Shown here: in pieces, positions 51,116-60,760 of the stretch | How the letters are laid out: each line of letters starts with the position of its first letter | How positions within the stretch are numbered: position 1 is the first letter of the stretch | Assembly (NCBI GenBank): GCA_964370825.1 | Contig: CAYJKY010000016.1 | Coordinates: 3,710 to 67,709, forward strand | DNA: 64,000 bases | Reading direction: 5' to 3' | Source: CAYJBH01 sp964370825 | Lineage (GTDB): Bacteria > Bacillota > Clostridia > Oscillospirales > Ruminococcaceae | The notes under the pieces: generated by a model | The model's input: the letters and a program-made list of their open reading frames with translations, nothing else | What the model was told of the DNA's origin: nothing | Databases searched by the model: none | Position numbers and translations under genes: made by a program

Positions 51116-52390
51116 TTACTCGACAAAATCGAACGCCCAGTCACCGATATATACGGTGTCACCCTCTGTTGCACCGAGCTTTCTCAGCTCATCAATTATT
51201 CCGGTTTCTATCATCACATTACTAAAGTGCTGAAGGTTGGAATAATCACTCACATCACTGCCGGATAAAAGTCTTTCGAGGTACGGAGCGTCTACACTAT
51301 ACTCATCTCCTGAAATCTGTTTAACCTCAAAAGCGCGCAGAGGAGGTGGTTCAGGCGGAACATATTTGGGAATATCGATATCCGGACTTTCAATGTCTGC
51401 TAATGCATGAAAGGAGTGACTTACAAGCTCTTTAACTCCCTGACGTGTGGCACCGCTTATAAAAAACACCGGAATGTCCTTTTCCTTTGCAAAATCCAAT
51501 AAACGTTGCTTCTGTTCCTCCGAGGCTATGTCGGATTTACCACCCACAAGAATTTGTGGACGTTGCGATAGTCTTTCTGAAAACTTTATTAGCTCGTTGT
51601 TTAGTATCTCATAATCCTCGATCGGGTCCCTTCCTTCAATCGAAGATGTGTCAACAATATGCCAAAGCAATCGGCAACGTTCGGTATGCCTTAAAAAGTC
51701 ATGTCCGAGACCTATTCCTTCCGATGCTCCCTCAATAATTCCCGGTATGTCGGCAACGACAAAACTCGCCTCCTCAGAAACTCTTACAACGCCGAGAGAT
51801 GGTATCAATGTTGTAAAATGATAGTTTGCAATCTTAGGTTTTGCGGCAGAAACAACCGATAATAAGGTTGATTTTCCAACATTGGGAAAACCAAGCAGGC
51901 CAACGTCGGCTATAAGCATTAGCTCTAAAACAACATCAAAACTCTCGCCTTCTCTACCCGGCTTTGCAAAGTTCGGAACCTGCCTTGTAGGTGTAGCAAA
52001 GTGTTGATTACCAAGCCCGCCTTTGCCACCTTTTGCAATTAAAATCGGTTCGTCGGACGATATGTCGGCAATAAGGTGGCCGGTATTTGCCTCTTTTAAA
52101 ATTGTACCTCTCGGCACACGTATCACGGTGTCTACACCACTTTTTCCATACATGTTTTTACCGGCACCGGGCTCACCGTTTTGTGCCTGATAACTTTTTT
52201 TGTATCTAAAATCCAAAAGGCTGGAAAGGTTGTCATCTACAACAAAGTAAATGCTTCCCCCATGTCCTCCGTCGCCACCGTCAGGACCTCCTGCGGCAAC
52301 ATACTTCTCACGACGAAAGGAAACGGCACCATCTCCGCCCTTTCCTCCCTTTATTGTAATTTTTGCGGTATCAAAAAATTTTGTTCTCAT
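51116..52390 (-). CDS. obgE: GTPase Obg/CgtA
   Basis: Ribosome-associated GTPase for 50S assembly and stress/sporulation control. Glycine-rich N-terminal Obg domain (IKGGKGGDGAVSFRREK), G domain with GFPNVGKSTLLS near residue 167, DIPGIIEGA near 213 and GGKSD, and a C-terminal OCT domain (about 350-424) present in Gram-positive Obg. 424 residues. Its ATG overlaps the punA stop (TAATG). Confidence 0.97.
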   Translation of the reverse strand: MRTKFFDTAKITIKGGKGGDGAVSFRREKYVAAGGPDGGDGGHGGSIYFVVDDNLSSLLDFRYKKSYQAQNGEPGAGKNMYGKSGVDTVIRVPRGTILKEANTGHLIADISSDEPILIAKGGKGGLGNQHFATPTRQVPNFAKPGREGESFDVVLELMLIADVGLLGFPNVGKSTLLSVVSAAKPKIANYHFTTLIPSLGVVRVSEEASFVVADIPGIIEGASEGIGLGHDFLRHTERCRLLWHIVDTSSIEGRDPIEDYEILNNELIKFSERLSQRPQILVGGKSDIASEEQKQRLLDFAKEKDIPVFFISGATRQGVKELVSHSFHALADIESPDIDIPKYVPPEPPPLRAFEVKQISGDEYSVDAPYLERLLSGSDVSDYSNLQHFSNVMIETGIIDELRKLGATEGDTVYIGDWAFDFVE

Positions 52391-53226
52391 TATTCTCCAA
52401 CGACTTTATTAATTTCAATAACAGAAGCCTTTATTAGTTTTGCAAAGCTTCCTGCAACCATCTGTGCGGTGGTATTTACCTCCTCTGCCGACAACTTCAC
52501 GTCGGATAGTCCGCTTGCGGCATTTGTTATACAGGATATTCCGCACACATTCATTCCGGCATGATTTGCCGCTGTCGCCTCACATGCAGTACTCATCCCT
52601 ACGGCATCTGCACCAAGCATGGTAAACATTTTTATCTCAGCAGGTGTTTCGTATGCAGGACCGTATGTCTGCAGATACACACCCTCTTTAATAGCGACCT
52701 TAACCTTTTCCGAAGCAGTCTTTATTGCGTCCTGTAGCTGAGGCTTGTACACGTCGGACATGTCCGGAAACCTTTCACCAAGCTCAACAACATTTTCACC
52801 GACAAGTGCGGGAGGAGCAAAGGAGGTTATATGATCCTTTATCATCATAAAATCTCCGACAGAAAAATCCGTGTTTATGCCTCCTGCGGCATTTGTTAAA
52901 AACAGAACATCAGCACCCATTAGCTTTAACAATCTTATCGGTAGTATAACCTTATCCATCGAATACCCCTCATAAAAGTGTACTCGTCCCTGCATTATTG
53001 CAACCGGAATTCCATCAATGTATGCAAACACAAACCTACCCTTATGCCCCGGTGCGGTCGAAACCGGAAACCCTTCTATTTCACCGTAAGGAATGGCTGA
53101 CACCATATCAAGGCTGTCAGCAAAATCTCCAAGGCCGCTTCCCAAAACAATTGCAAATTTTGGTTTAAACGGAATGCGATTTTTTATGCTGTTGTAGCTC
53201 GTCATTAAATCATCGTAAAAGGACAT
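52390..53226 (-). CDS. punA: Purine-nucleoside phosphorylase, trimeric type
   Basis: Phosphorolysis of guanosine/inosine and deoxy forms. Trimeric PNP family blocks: IVLGSGLGDFADSL near residue 27, PGHKGRFV near 58, MQGRVHFYEGYSMDKV near 76, LTNAAGGINTDFSVGDFM near 110 and VGMSTACEATAANHAGM near 210. About 278 residues. The ATG at 53226 has GGAGT upstream. Joined tightly to its neighbours (overlap with obgE, nine bases after DUF1015). Confidence 0.94.
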   Translation of the reverse strand: MSFYDDLMTSYNSIKNRIPFKPKFAIVLGSGLGDFADSLDMVSAIPYGEIEGFPVSTAPGHKGRFVFAYIDGIPVAIMQGRVHFYEGYSMDKVILPIRLLKLMGADVLFLTNAAGGINTDFSVGDFMMIKDHITSFAPPALVGENVVELGERFPDMSDVYKPQLQDAIKTASEKVKVAIKEGVYLQTYGPAYETPAEIKMFTMLGADAVGMSTACEATAANHAGMNVCGISCITNAASGLSDVKLSAEEVNTTAQMVAGSFAKLIKASVIEINKVVGE

Positions 53227-53235
53227 TTTCAACTC

Positions 53236-54420
53236 CTAACCTTGCTGTATAATATTTCTACATTCGAGGTAATATCTTTTATCTGCTCCATGCCCGAGGG
53301 AAAAATATTTTTTAGGGAAGACTCCGTTTTTTTCTATATATGGTAATAGCTGTGACTTATCCGGCGTGGGCATCAAAAAGCCTATTGCATTTGTGCACAG
53401 TTCTCTTAGTTCCTCATCGCCGTGGATGTAGTCTATCTCGGACTGATTATGGTGCATTGCTACCGCCTCGCAAACTGCATCAGCAGCTAAAACAGCAAGC
53501 GGATATTTATTTTCATCATAGCTGAGTTCGAGATCACCTGACGGGGTCAACATATATAAAACACCATCACCTTTACCCAACACCTCACCGGAATAGGTCA
53601 TAACATCCGCTTCCGAAACGGAAAAGAGCACACGATGTATCGGAAGCACCGGAAGCGCTTCACTATATAGGTTAACAATTTCAACAAGACAATATCTCGC
53701 GGGATGTTTTGCCGCCTCTTTTTCCCCAAGTTCCTTTTTCAGCTCCTCATACAAGGTCTTCGCTGCAGCAAGCGAATGGTTTCCATCACCTACATATAGG
53801 CGAGTAATCTTGTTTTGTAGGTCAGAAAAGACATCATCGTTATTGAGCTCGTATCCTTTAATGCTCCCCCCACCCTGCTGAAGGCGTGTCGTATATAGCA
53901 GTGGCAGTTCAAGGTCAAAAAGAGGTTCTATTATATCTTTTCCCGGATTATCAAGCAACATTATTATATGGGGACACTCAAGTGCTGACAGCCTTCTCGC
54001 CTCACATCTTGCCGGTATCCTTGACAGTATAGTTTTTTCGGTCGGTAAAATATCCGCCTTACCACCATCAAACGCATAACAATCTAAATCAACCGAGACA
54101 ACGAGACCTCGGCGTACTGCACCATCCGCAAGGGTTCTCTCAACCGCAATCGCACCATCAATTCGTCTGTTTAACAGACGCTGTGAATATCTTCTGCTAA
54201 GCTCGGAAAGATTACGAAGCCGATGTTTTTCCTGCTCTGTGTTTAGATATATTTCTGGTAATACAATATGTGCTGTAGAAGGCTTATTTTCAGCTAATCT
54301 CTCCACCTCAGACCAATATTCCGGGTTGCTGGTAAACTGATCACACGCAACTACCGCATAGCTGTAAAGATCTGTTCCCATATCCGGCAAAAGTATGGTG
54401 CTTTTTTCAATTATTTTCAT
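53236..54420 (-). CDS. DUF1015 family protein
   Basis: Conserved soluble protein of about 394 residues with no established general function. Recognisable DUF1015 features are the N-terminal LLPDMGTDLYSYAVVACDQFTS, PEIYLNTEQE, and YVGDGNHSLAAAKTLYEEL (near residue 195), which corresponds to the IADGHHR-type segment of the family. No signal peptide or membrane helix. Its start overlaps the rex end by 14 bases, so it is translated from the same mRNA as Rex. Confidence 0.8.
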   Translation of the reverse strand: MKIIEKSTILLPDMGTDLYSYAVVACDQFTSNPEYWSEVERLAENKPSTAHIVLPEIYLNTEQEKHRLRNLSELSRRYSQRLLNRRIDGAIAVERTLADGAVRRGLVVSVDLDCYAFDGGKADILPTEKTILSRIPARCEARRLSALECPHIIMLLDNPGKDIIEPLFDLELPLLYTTRLQQGGGSIKGYELNNDDVFSDLQNKITRLYVGDGNHSLAAAKTLYEELKKELGEKEAAKHPARYCLVEIVNLYSEALPVLPIHRVLFSVSEADVMTYSGEVLGKGDGVLYMLTPSGDLELSYDENKYPLAVLAADAVCEAVAMHHNQSEIDYIHGDEELRELCTNAIGFLMPTPDKSQLLPYIEKNGVFPKKYFSLGHGADKRYYLECRNIIQQG

Positions 54421-55045
54421 GTTTTATCCTGTAACTTAACGCTTCTAACGACTCCCTAATATGAACATTTTCCACCTTAATATCGTCACTGAGGGTGGAA
54501 AGGTTGTAGTGACTAAAGTTCCAAAAATTAATAATACCACACTCGATAAGCGTCGGGGCAATTTTCCCCGCCGCAGATGTAGGCACACACAACACAGCAA
54601 CATCAACGGTATTTGCTCTGCAGTATTCCGATATTTCGACTATATCCATACAGGTAAATTCTTCGATTTTTCCTCCGATTTTTCGGGCATCGTTGTCAAA
54701 AACGGCAGTTAAACGGTATCCTTTCGCAACATTTTTCAGATATCTTGTGATGGCGCTTCCAAGACTTCCCGCACCTATTAAAACACAGTTAAGTGGGGCT
54801 TCGGCATATATGAGATTTTCCAGTTCTTTTTTCAGCTCCCCTACCGGGTAACCTATCCCCTGCCTCCCAAGTCCACCAAAAAGGTTAAAGTCCTGCCTCA
54901 CCTGACTTGCCGTTGTTCCCAAAAAATCCGCAAGTTCACGTGAGGATACCTTTGATACCCCTGCACCTTCCAAAATATTCACATAGCGCAGGTAACGAGG
55001 CAACCGCCTAATTACCGGCAACGAAATCTTATTATGCTTATCCAT
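54407..55045 (-). CDS. rex: Redox-sensing transcriptional repressor Rex
   Basis: NAD(H)-sensing repressor that leaves DNA when NADH rises, controlling fermentation and respiratory genes. N-terminal winged helix (LPVIRRLPRYLRYV, then SSRELADFLGTTASQVRQDF), GGLGRQGIGYPV linker, Rossmann loop LIGAGSLGSAI near residue 90, and a C-terminal swapped helix. 212 residues, normal. It overlaps the isocitrate dehydrogenase gene by eight bases and so is part of the acn-icd transcript, which it may itself control. Confidence 0.96.
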   Translation of the reverse strand: MDKHNKISLPVIRRLPRYLRYVNILEGAGVSKVSSRELADFLGTTASQVRQDFNLFGGLGRQGIGYPVGELKKELENLIYAEAPLNCVLIGAGSLGSAITRYLKNVAKGYRLTAVFDNDARKIGGKIEEFTCMDIVEISEYCRANTVDVAVLCVPTSAAGKIAPTLIECGIINFWNFSHYNLSTLSDDIKVENVHIRESLEALSYRIKHENN

Positions 55046-56189
55046 CTATCTTACTTTTCACATACTCTGCAAATTCATGACAGCTACAACCTGTATCTCT
55101 ACCCGTAATTTTTAGTTTTGCCTCGCCAAACATACACTCATCTAAAGCCTTTTCGAGCTTATTAGCCTTATCGGCATATCCGATATGCGAGAGAAGCATA
55201 ACCGAGGCACGTAGCATAGAGCAAGGATCAGCATAGTCACCCCTTCCTTCCGCCATCATACGGGGTGCACTGCCGTGAATTGCCTCAAACATTGCATAAC
55301 GTTTTCCGATATTTGCACTGCCGGCAGTTCCGACTCCGCCCTGAAATTCTGCTGCTTCATCTGTCAATATGTCTCCATATAAATTCGGAAGCACGAACAC
55401 CTGAAAATCGCGGCGACGCTTTTCGTCAACTAACTTTGCTGTCATAATATCGATGTACCAGTCATCGGTTGAAATTTCCGGATATTCCGATGCAATTTCA
55501 TTGCTGAGTTCAAGAAACCTTCCGTCGGTCGTCTTTATAACATTTGCCTTTGTTATTATCGAAACTCTGTTTTTACCGTTTGCCTTTGCATATTCAAAAG
55601 CGGCACGGGCAATTCTTCGTGTACCCTCGTCGGTAGTAACGGTAAAGTCCACAGAAATTCCACCTTCAACAGCAACACCTTTTGAACCTAATGCATAAGC
55701 ACCCTCGGTGTTCTCACGAAAAAACGTCCAGTCTATTCCCTTATCCGGAACCTTTACCGGTCGGACATTTGCGAATAGATCCAGCTCCTTACGCATAGCA
55801 ACATTGGCGCTTTCAATGTTCGGCATTCCGTCGCCTGCTCTCGGTGTGGTGGTCGGTCCTTTAAGGATAACATGGCAGGCCTTTAGATCCTCTAAAACGT
55901 CCGTCGGAATTGCGGCATTTTTTTCAATGCGATTTTCTATCGTCAGACCGTCAATATCTACAAATTTAACCTTGCCGGATTTCACCTCATCTGCCAACAT
56001 AAACTCAAGAATTTCAGCAGATTTTTTGGTGATTACAGGCCCTATTCCATCGCCTCCGCATACACCGATTATAATGCTTTCAAGCTTTGCATAGTCCACA
56101 AATTCGGCATCGTTCATGCCCTGTGCTCTTTTTTGTTGTTGTAGCAAAAGTTCCTTAAATTTTTCTGTTGCCTGCTCTATGTTCATCAT
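55038..56189 (-). CDS. icd: Isocitrate/isopropylmalate-family dehydrogenase, probable isocitrate dehydrogenase
   Basis: Oxidative decarboxylation of isocitrate to 2-oxoglutarate. Beta-decarboxylating dehydrogenase pattern: CGGDGIGPVITKKSAEI near residue 44, substrate loop IESANVAMRKELDLFANVRPV near 125 (the SxN arrangement of isocitrate rather than isopropylmalate enzymes), FRENTEGAYALG near 156 and the coenzyme region AIHGSAPRM near 304. Coenzyme preference (NAD or NADP) is not certain. 383 residues. ATG behind GGAGG. Placed right after aconitase, 16 bases away, which supports the isocitrate assignment. Confidence 0.9.
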   Translation of the reverse strand: MMNIEQATEKFKELLLQQQKRAQGMNDAEFVDYAKLESIIIGVCGGDGIGPVITKKSAEILEFMLADEVKSGKVKFVDIDGLTIENRIEKNAAIPTDVLEDLKACHVILKGPTTTPRAGDGMPNIESANVAMRKELDLFANVRPVKVPDKGIDWTFFRENTEGAYALGSKGVAVEGGISVDFTVTTDEGTRRIARAAFEYAKANGKNRVSIITKANVIKTTDGRFLELSNEIASEYPEISTDDWYIDIMTAKLVDEKRRRDFQVFVLPNLYGDILTDEAAEFQGGVGTAGSANIGKRYAMFEAIHGSAPRMMAEGRGDYADPCSMLRASVMLLSHIGYADKANKLEKALDECMFGEAKLKITGRDTGCSCHEFAEYVKSKIDG

Positions 56190-56205
56190 GTCATTTCCTC
56201 CTGTT

Positions 56206-58101
56206 TTACGACCTAAGCACTCCGCCTTTTTTTATTATATCACGTCCTCTTTCCGAAAGTGATACAATCATCTCTATATCATTTCCTTCTACATTCGCCT
56301 TAACAATTCCGGTTTCAAGACCATTTAAAATGTCAAATAATTTTATTGTATCGCCTTCCTTTATGCGATCATAATCCTCTGCATTTTTGAAGGTTAGCGG
56401 TAAAATACCATTATTAATTAGGTTTGCCGTGTGTATCCTCGCAAAGCTTTTTGATATTACTACCCTTACACCAAGGTATAGTGGAACCAGTGCCGCATGT
56501 TCACGCGAGGAGCCCTGTCCATAGTTAGATCCCCCTATTATTGTACTGTTTCCAAGAGATTTAGCACGCTCGGGGAACTGCTCATCACAAACCCTAAAGC
56601 AATATCGTGACAGGTAGGGAATGTTGGAACGGAAAGGCAATATTTCGGCACCCGCAGGCATTATGTGATCGGTTGTAATGTCATCACCGACCTTTAATGA
56701 TACCGGAAGTTCCATCTCGTTTGGCATAGGTGGACAAACCGGTAGCGGTTGAATATTAACACCGCGAATTATTTCTACTCCATCACTACTGTTTGCAGGC
56801 TTAACAAACATATTGTCGTTTAAATCATATCCGCCACAAATGTCAATTTCCGGTGCAAAGTCATCCGAAGTAGCCGATTTAATATACCCTGCAATCGCAC
56901 TTGCAGCTGCGGTTTCCGGGCTGACGAGATAAACCTGTGCGTCCTTTGTTCCCGTACGACCTAAAAAATTGCGGTTAAAAGTACGAAGGCTTACGCCACC
57001 ACCCTGAGGCGCAAAACCCATGCCAATACAAGGACCGCAAGCACATTCTAAGAGTCTAGCTCCGGACGAAAGTATTTTCTGTGCCGCACCACACTCGATG
57101 AGTTTTTGCAGAATCATGCGGCTTCCCGGTGATATTGATAAACTTACCTCCGGGGGTAGAGTTTTACCGTCTAAAATTCTTGCCGCAGCAATCAAATCTG
57201 CAAGGCTTGAGTTTGTACAGCTACCTATGCAAACCTGTTGAACCTTAACATCGGATAATTCGGATACAGGTTTAATATTATCGGGAGAATGCGGACATGC
57301 TGCAAGCGGTACCAGCTCATCAAGATTAATATCCACAATCCTTGCATACTCGGCATCATCGTCAGCAGAAAGCGGAATATAATCGCCCTCTCGTCCCATT
57401 GCCGCCAAAAACTCTTTTGTTTTCTCGTCGCTCGGGAATACCGAAGTGGTAGCACCAAGCTCTGCTCCCATGTTGGTGATGGTTGCACGTTGTGGTACCG
57501 ATAGATTTTTTACACCCTCACCGCCGTATTCAATTATATGAGAAACGCCACCTTTAACCGTCAGTATCGAGAGCAGTTTAAGTATAACATCCTTTGCCGA
57601 AACCCCCTCATTAAGTTTTCCCAAAAGGTTAACGTATATGCTTTTAGGCGAAGGTATGTAGTACGCCCTTCCCGCCATGGCAAGTGCAACATCAAGACCA
57701 CCGGCACCAAAGGCAAGACTTGCGAGGCCTCCTGCGGTGGGAGTGTGGCTGTCACTTCCTATTAATGTTTTGCCTGGCTTTGCATACTTCTCAAGGTGAA
57801 GCTGATGGCAAATTCCGTTTCCGGGGCGTGAATAGACAACGCCATACTTTTTTGCCACGGTTCTGATATATTCATGGTCGTCGGCGTTTTTAAAATCTCC
57901 TTGCAGAGTATTGTGATCGATATAGGCGACCGACAGCTCGGTCTTAACCCTGTCGACACCGAGAGCCTCAAGTTGCAGGTATGCCATGGTACCGGTTGCA
58001 TCCTGTGTTAAGGTTTGATCAATTTTTATCCCAACCTCACCGGCACCGGATTCATCCATGATATGTGTAGATAATATTTTTTGAGCTAAGGTCTGTCCCA
58101 T
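56206..58101 (-). CDS. acnA: Aconitate hydratase
   Basis: Citrate-isocitrate isomerase with a [4Fe-4S] cluster. Cluster cysteines are visible in CIGSCTNSS (near residue 292) and CACGPCIGMG (near 353); GSDSHTPTAGGLASLAFGAGG near 114 and the swivel-domain YGQGSSREHAALVP near 540 complete the active site. 631 residues, the shorter Aquifex-type bacterial aconitase. First gene of a seven-gene run. ATG with AAAGGAA upstream. Together with icd it feeds 2-oxoglutarate for glutamate and hence the arginine pathway encoded nearby. Confidence 0.95.
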   Translation of the reverse strand: MGQTLAQKILSTHIMDESGAGEVGIKIDQTLTQDATGTMAYLQLEALGVDRVKTELSVAYIDHNTLQGDFKNADDHEYIRTVAKKYGVVYSRPGNGICHQLHLEKYAKPGKTLIGSDSHTPTAGGLASLAFGAGGLDVALAMAGRAYYIPSPKSIYVNLLGKLNEGVSAKDVILKLLSILTVKGGVSHIIEYGGEGVKNLSVPQRATITNMGAELGATTSVFPSDEKTKEFLAAMGREGDYIPLSADDDAEYARIVDINLDELVPLAACPHSPDNIKPVSELSDVKVQQVCIGSCTNSSLADLIAAARILDGKTLPPEVSLSISPGSRMILQKLIECGAAQKILSSGARLLECACGPCIGMGFAPQGGGVSLRTFNRNFLGRTGTKDAQVYLVSPETAAASAIAGYIKSATSDDFAPEIDICGGYDLNDNMFVKPANSSDGVEIIRGVNIQPLPVCPPMPNEMELPVSLKVGDDITTDHIMPAGAEILPFRSNIPYLSRYCFRVCDEQFPERAKSLGNSTIIGGSNYGQGSSREHAALVPLYLGVRVVISKSFARIHTANLINNGILPLTFKNAEDYDRIKEGDTIKLFDILNGLETGIVKANVEGNDIEMIVSLSERGRDIIKKGGVLRS

Positions 58102-58162
58102 TTAAATGACTATTCCTTTCTTAAATTAAGCGTATTCCGCTCTAAATATACAAAATTATAGC

Positions 58163-58178
58163 TTGAAAAGTTTTTCAA
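58163..58178. repeat. Inverted repeat upstream of aconitase
   Basis: TTGAAAA, two bases, TTTTCAA. It lies just upstream of a minus-strand TATAAT (58155-58160) that has no recognisable -35 at 17 bases, and just after the ackA stop. It may be an operator for the acn-icd-rex operon or a weak hairpin for ackA. Confidence 0.45.
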
Positions 58179-58180
58179 AC

Positions 58181-59392
58181 TTATCCTTTTTTTACTTCAT
58201 TTTTAGCAATTTCGAGCGTGTCAATGGCTATCATCAACTCCTCGTTAGTCTCAACTATGAGGGTCGCAACCTTTGCACCTTCTGCGGTTACATTATTTGT
58301 TCCCCTGCTTTTATTTTTCTCTTTATCTATTTTAAGTCCGAGGAAGGACAGGCTGTCGGTAACGCTTTCACGATGGTAATAGTCATTTTCACCTATACCT
58401 CCGGTAAACACAACAGCATCAATTCCGTTCATAGCCGCTGCATATGCACCTATATACTTGATTATCTGGTAATCCAGCATGTCAAGCGCAAGCTGTGCAC
58501 GCTTATTGCCCTTCTGTGCAGCCTCACGAATGTCGCGATTATCGGCGGACACACCGCTTATTCCGAGTAAACCGGAACGGCTATTAAGAATACTTGTAAC
58601 CTCAAAGGCAGGGATGTTAAGCTTTTCGGATATAAAACCTATGACCGTCGGGTCAAGGTCGCCGCTGCGTGTGCCCATCAACAATCCGGGTAGCGGTGAA
58701 AATCCCATGGTCGTATCTACACTCTCGCCACCGTTAACGGCACAAAGTGAACTACCGTTGCCAAGGTGACAGATAACCATTTTTAAATCTTTTATATCCT
58801 TACCGAGCATCTGTGCAGCCTTTTGTGAGACAAAACGGTGTGAAGAACCGTGAAATCCATAACGACGTACACCATAGTGCTTGTAAAAGTCAAACGGAAC
58901 TCCATACATATACGCCTTTTCCGGCATGGTCTGATGGAAAGCGGTATCAAATACGGCAACCTGAGGAATTTTATCCCCCATTACCTTGATTGCACCACGA
59001 ATACCCATTATTGCCGCAGGATTGTGTAGCGGAGCAAAATCGCTGACATATTCGATTTCTTGGATTACCTCCTCGGTAACTATGCTGGAGGCGGTAAACT
59101 CGGCACCACCATGAACAACACGATGACCGACAGCGGCTATTTCGTTAATATCATTAATTACAGCATATTCGCCTTGATCAAGTAGTTTAATAACATGATC
59201 TAACGCATCAGAGTGATCCTTAAGGTTTTCGTTAATAATGCATTCCTTACCATCCGAAACGTTGTGCTTAATTCGAGAGCCTTCCTGCCCTATTCGCTCA
59301 CATAAACCCTTTGCCATTACCTTTTCATTGTCCATATTGAGAAGCTGATACTTCAAGGACGAGGAGCCACAGTTGATAACTAAAATAACCAT
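58181..59392 (-). CDS. ackA: Acetate kinase
   Basis: Makes ATP and acetate from acetyl phosphate, the usual energy-yielding end of fermentation. ASKHA-fold blocks: LVINCGSSSLKYQLL at the N-terminus, VAVFDTAFHQTMP near residue 146, YGFHGSSHRFVS near 178, ICHLGNGSSLCAV near 207, MGFSPLPGLLMGTRSGDLDP near 232 and VFTGGIGEN near 324. 403 residues. Monocistronic with its own promoter; no pta gene beside it. Confidence 0.97.
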   Translation of the reverse strand: MVILVINCGSSSLKYQLLNMDNEKVMAKGLCERIGQEGSRIKHNVSDGKECIINENLKDHSDALDHVIKLLDQGEYAVINDINEIAAVGHRVVHGGAEFTASSIVTEEVIQEIEYVSDFAPLHNPAAIMGIRGAIKVMGDKIPQVAVFDTAFHQTMPEKAYMYGVPFDFYKHYGVRRYGFHGSSHRFVSQKAAQMLGKDIKDLKMVICHLGNGSSLCAVNGGESVDTTMGFSPLPGLLMGTRSGDLDPTVIGFISEKLNIPAFEVTSILNSRSGLLGISGVSADNRDIREAAQKGNKRAQLALDMLDYQIIKYIGAYAAAMNGIDAVVFTGGIGENDYYHRESVTDSLSFLGLKIDKEKNKSRGTNNVTAEGAKVATLIVETNEELMIAIDTLEIAKNEVKKG

Positions 59393-59427
59393 ATTAATTC
59401 CTTCTTCATTTTTAACATATATTAAAC

Positions 59428-59456
59428 ATTATACCAAAACATAGACAGCGTTGCAA
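59428..59456 (-). promoter_or_regulatory. Promoter of ackA
   Basis: Minus strand TTGCAA (59451-59456), 17 bases, TATAAT (59428-59433), about 35 bases before the ATG. Confidence 0.7.
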
Positions 59457-59479
59457 TACATAACACAAAAAATATGTTC

Positions 59480-60760
59480 TCACTCCGTTTTTTTCTCGGT
59501 TTCTATTTCCAATTCCTTTTTATACAAATAATTGTCTACCTTTTCCTTAATCTCCTTAGGTATCTCTTTTTTCTCCGGAAACACCGATGAATTAATCAAT
59601 AATTCGGAAAAATCAAGCAAGGGCTGCAAAAGATTCTCCAACGACCTCCTTGAGCAAAAAAACAGGTCATCATTCCTACAATGAATATACGCCGCTCCAT
59701 CTGCACCCTCTCGGCTGAAATTCACAGAGGGAATTCCCACATCTGCAAACGGTATGGAATCGCTGGACAGTATGGCTTGCACCACCTTCATCGCATATCC
59801 CTTTGACTTCATGTACATGTCGGCAAATGCAGTCAACTCCTTTGAGCCGGTAATCCTACAAACATTTTTACCAAGTATCGGACCCGCAACATCGACATTT
59901 ACCATAAAAATGTGTTTATCCATCTCGTCAGCATGAGACGAAACAAATGCTTTACTGCCAAGCAATCCCATCTCTTCCGACCCGTACCAGTTAAAAACAA
60001 TGGTACGCTTTGGCGGATTATCCTTAAAATGGCGCAAAAGCTCCATAAGCAACACGCAGCCCGAAGCATTATCGTACACACCCTTAGAAAACTCGGTAGA
60101 ATCGTAATGCGCTCCAAACGATATTATCTGCTCACTATACCTTGTTCCCTCAATCCGTGCGGTGACATTACGCGAGGTCAAAATCTTCTCAACATTCTCT
60201 ACCCTTAAACACACCCGAGATGCTTCTTTAGCTACCATTTCTGCCGCATCGGAAACTCTGATATTTGCCGCAGGTACAACCCCGAAGGTTTGCAGTTGAG
60301 ATCTGATCTTCCTTGTAAAAAGGTCGGTTTCCCCCTCTTTGTCCAGCAATGTTCCGGACATGGTGATAAACCCTGCGACCTTTGCTTCCACAAGTTTTTT
60401 ATAGAGCGGAAGTCGCATATATCCGTTAACAAGAACTATCTTCCCCTCTACTCCGACAAGGTTGGCATCCTCCCCATCTTCAACATATATGAAATCTGCC
60501 TCAAGCCCTTGTGGTGAGGTGTCGGCGCAACATTTATACGCCGTTATGGTGTATTCCTTCTCATATGGTTCAATCACCTTTAGTGTCGCAACCATATTTT
60601 CAGAATCATGAACTTCAAAGTTTTCTATTTCAGCCAAAACTCCGTAGCTATTAGCAGTAAATCGCAAAATTTCAGCGGCACGCAGTTCCTCATCGGTTCC
60701 GCCCGTTCTTTCAAAGGCAAGCTCTTTGAGCAAAGCATATGCTTCCATACAGCCATTCAT
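59480..60760 (-). CDS. M28-family zinc aminopeptidase-like protein with a PA insert
   Basis: Predicted dinuclear-zinc exopeptidase. Candidate zinc ligands: His and Asp in GAHYDS (near residue 214), Asp in YDNASG, the GSEEMGLLGS acidic pair near 260, Asp in VNVDVAG and His in AAYIHCRND near 363. A protease-associated-like domain occupies about residues 100-190. 426 residues. No signal peptide, so a cytoplasmic peptide-degrading role is inferred; many relatives are secreted. ATG at 60760 behind GGAGAC; a TATAAT lies upstream on the same strand. Confidence 0.87.
   Translation of the reverse strand: MNGCMEAYALLKELAFERTGGTDEELRAAEILRFTANSYGVLAEIENFEVHDSENMVATLKVIEPYEKEYTITAYKCCADTSPQGLEADFIYVEDGEDANLVGVEGKIVLVNGYMRLPLYKKLVEAKVAGFITMSGTLLDKEGETDLFTRKIRSQLQTFGVVPAANIRVSDAAEMVAKEASRVCLRVENVEKILTSRNVTARIEGTRYSEQIISFGAHYDSTEFSKGVYDNASGCVLLMELLRHFKDNPPKRTIVFNWYGSEEMGLLGSKAFVSSHADEMDKHIFMVNVDVAGPILGKNVCRITGSKELTAFADMYMKSKGYAMKVVQAILSSDSIPFADVGIPSVNFSREGADGAAYIHCRNDDLFFCSRRSLENLLQPLLDFSELLINSSVFPEKKEIPKEIKEKVDNYLYKKELEIETEKKTE

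Noticed and set aside
59410..59427. Rex-like site TTTAACATATATTAAA at the ackA transcription start
   Set aside because: The half-sites are separated by six bases and lack the outer TTG/CAA of the TTGTTAA-N4-TTAACAA consensus; it could be chance in A+T-rich DNA.
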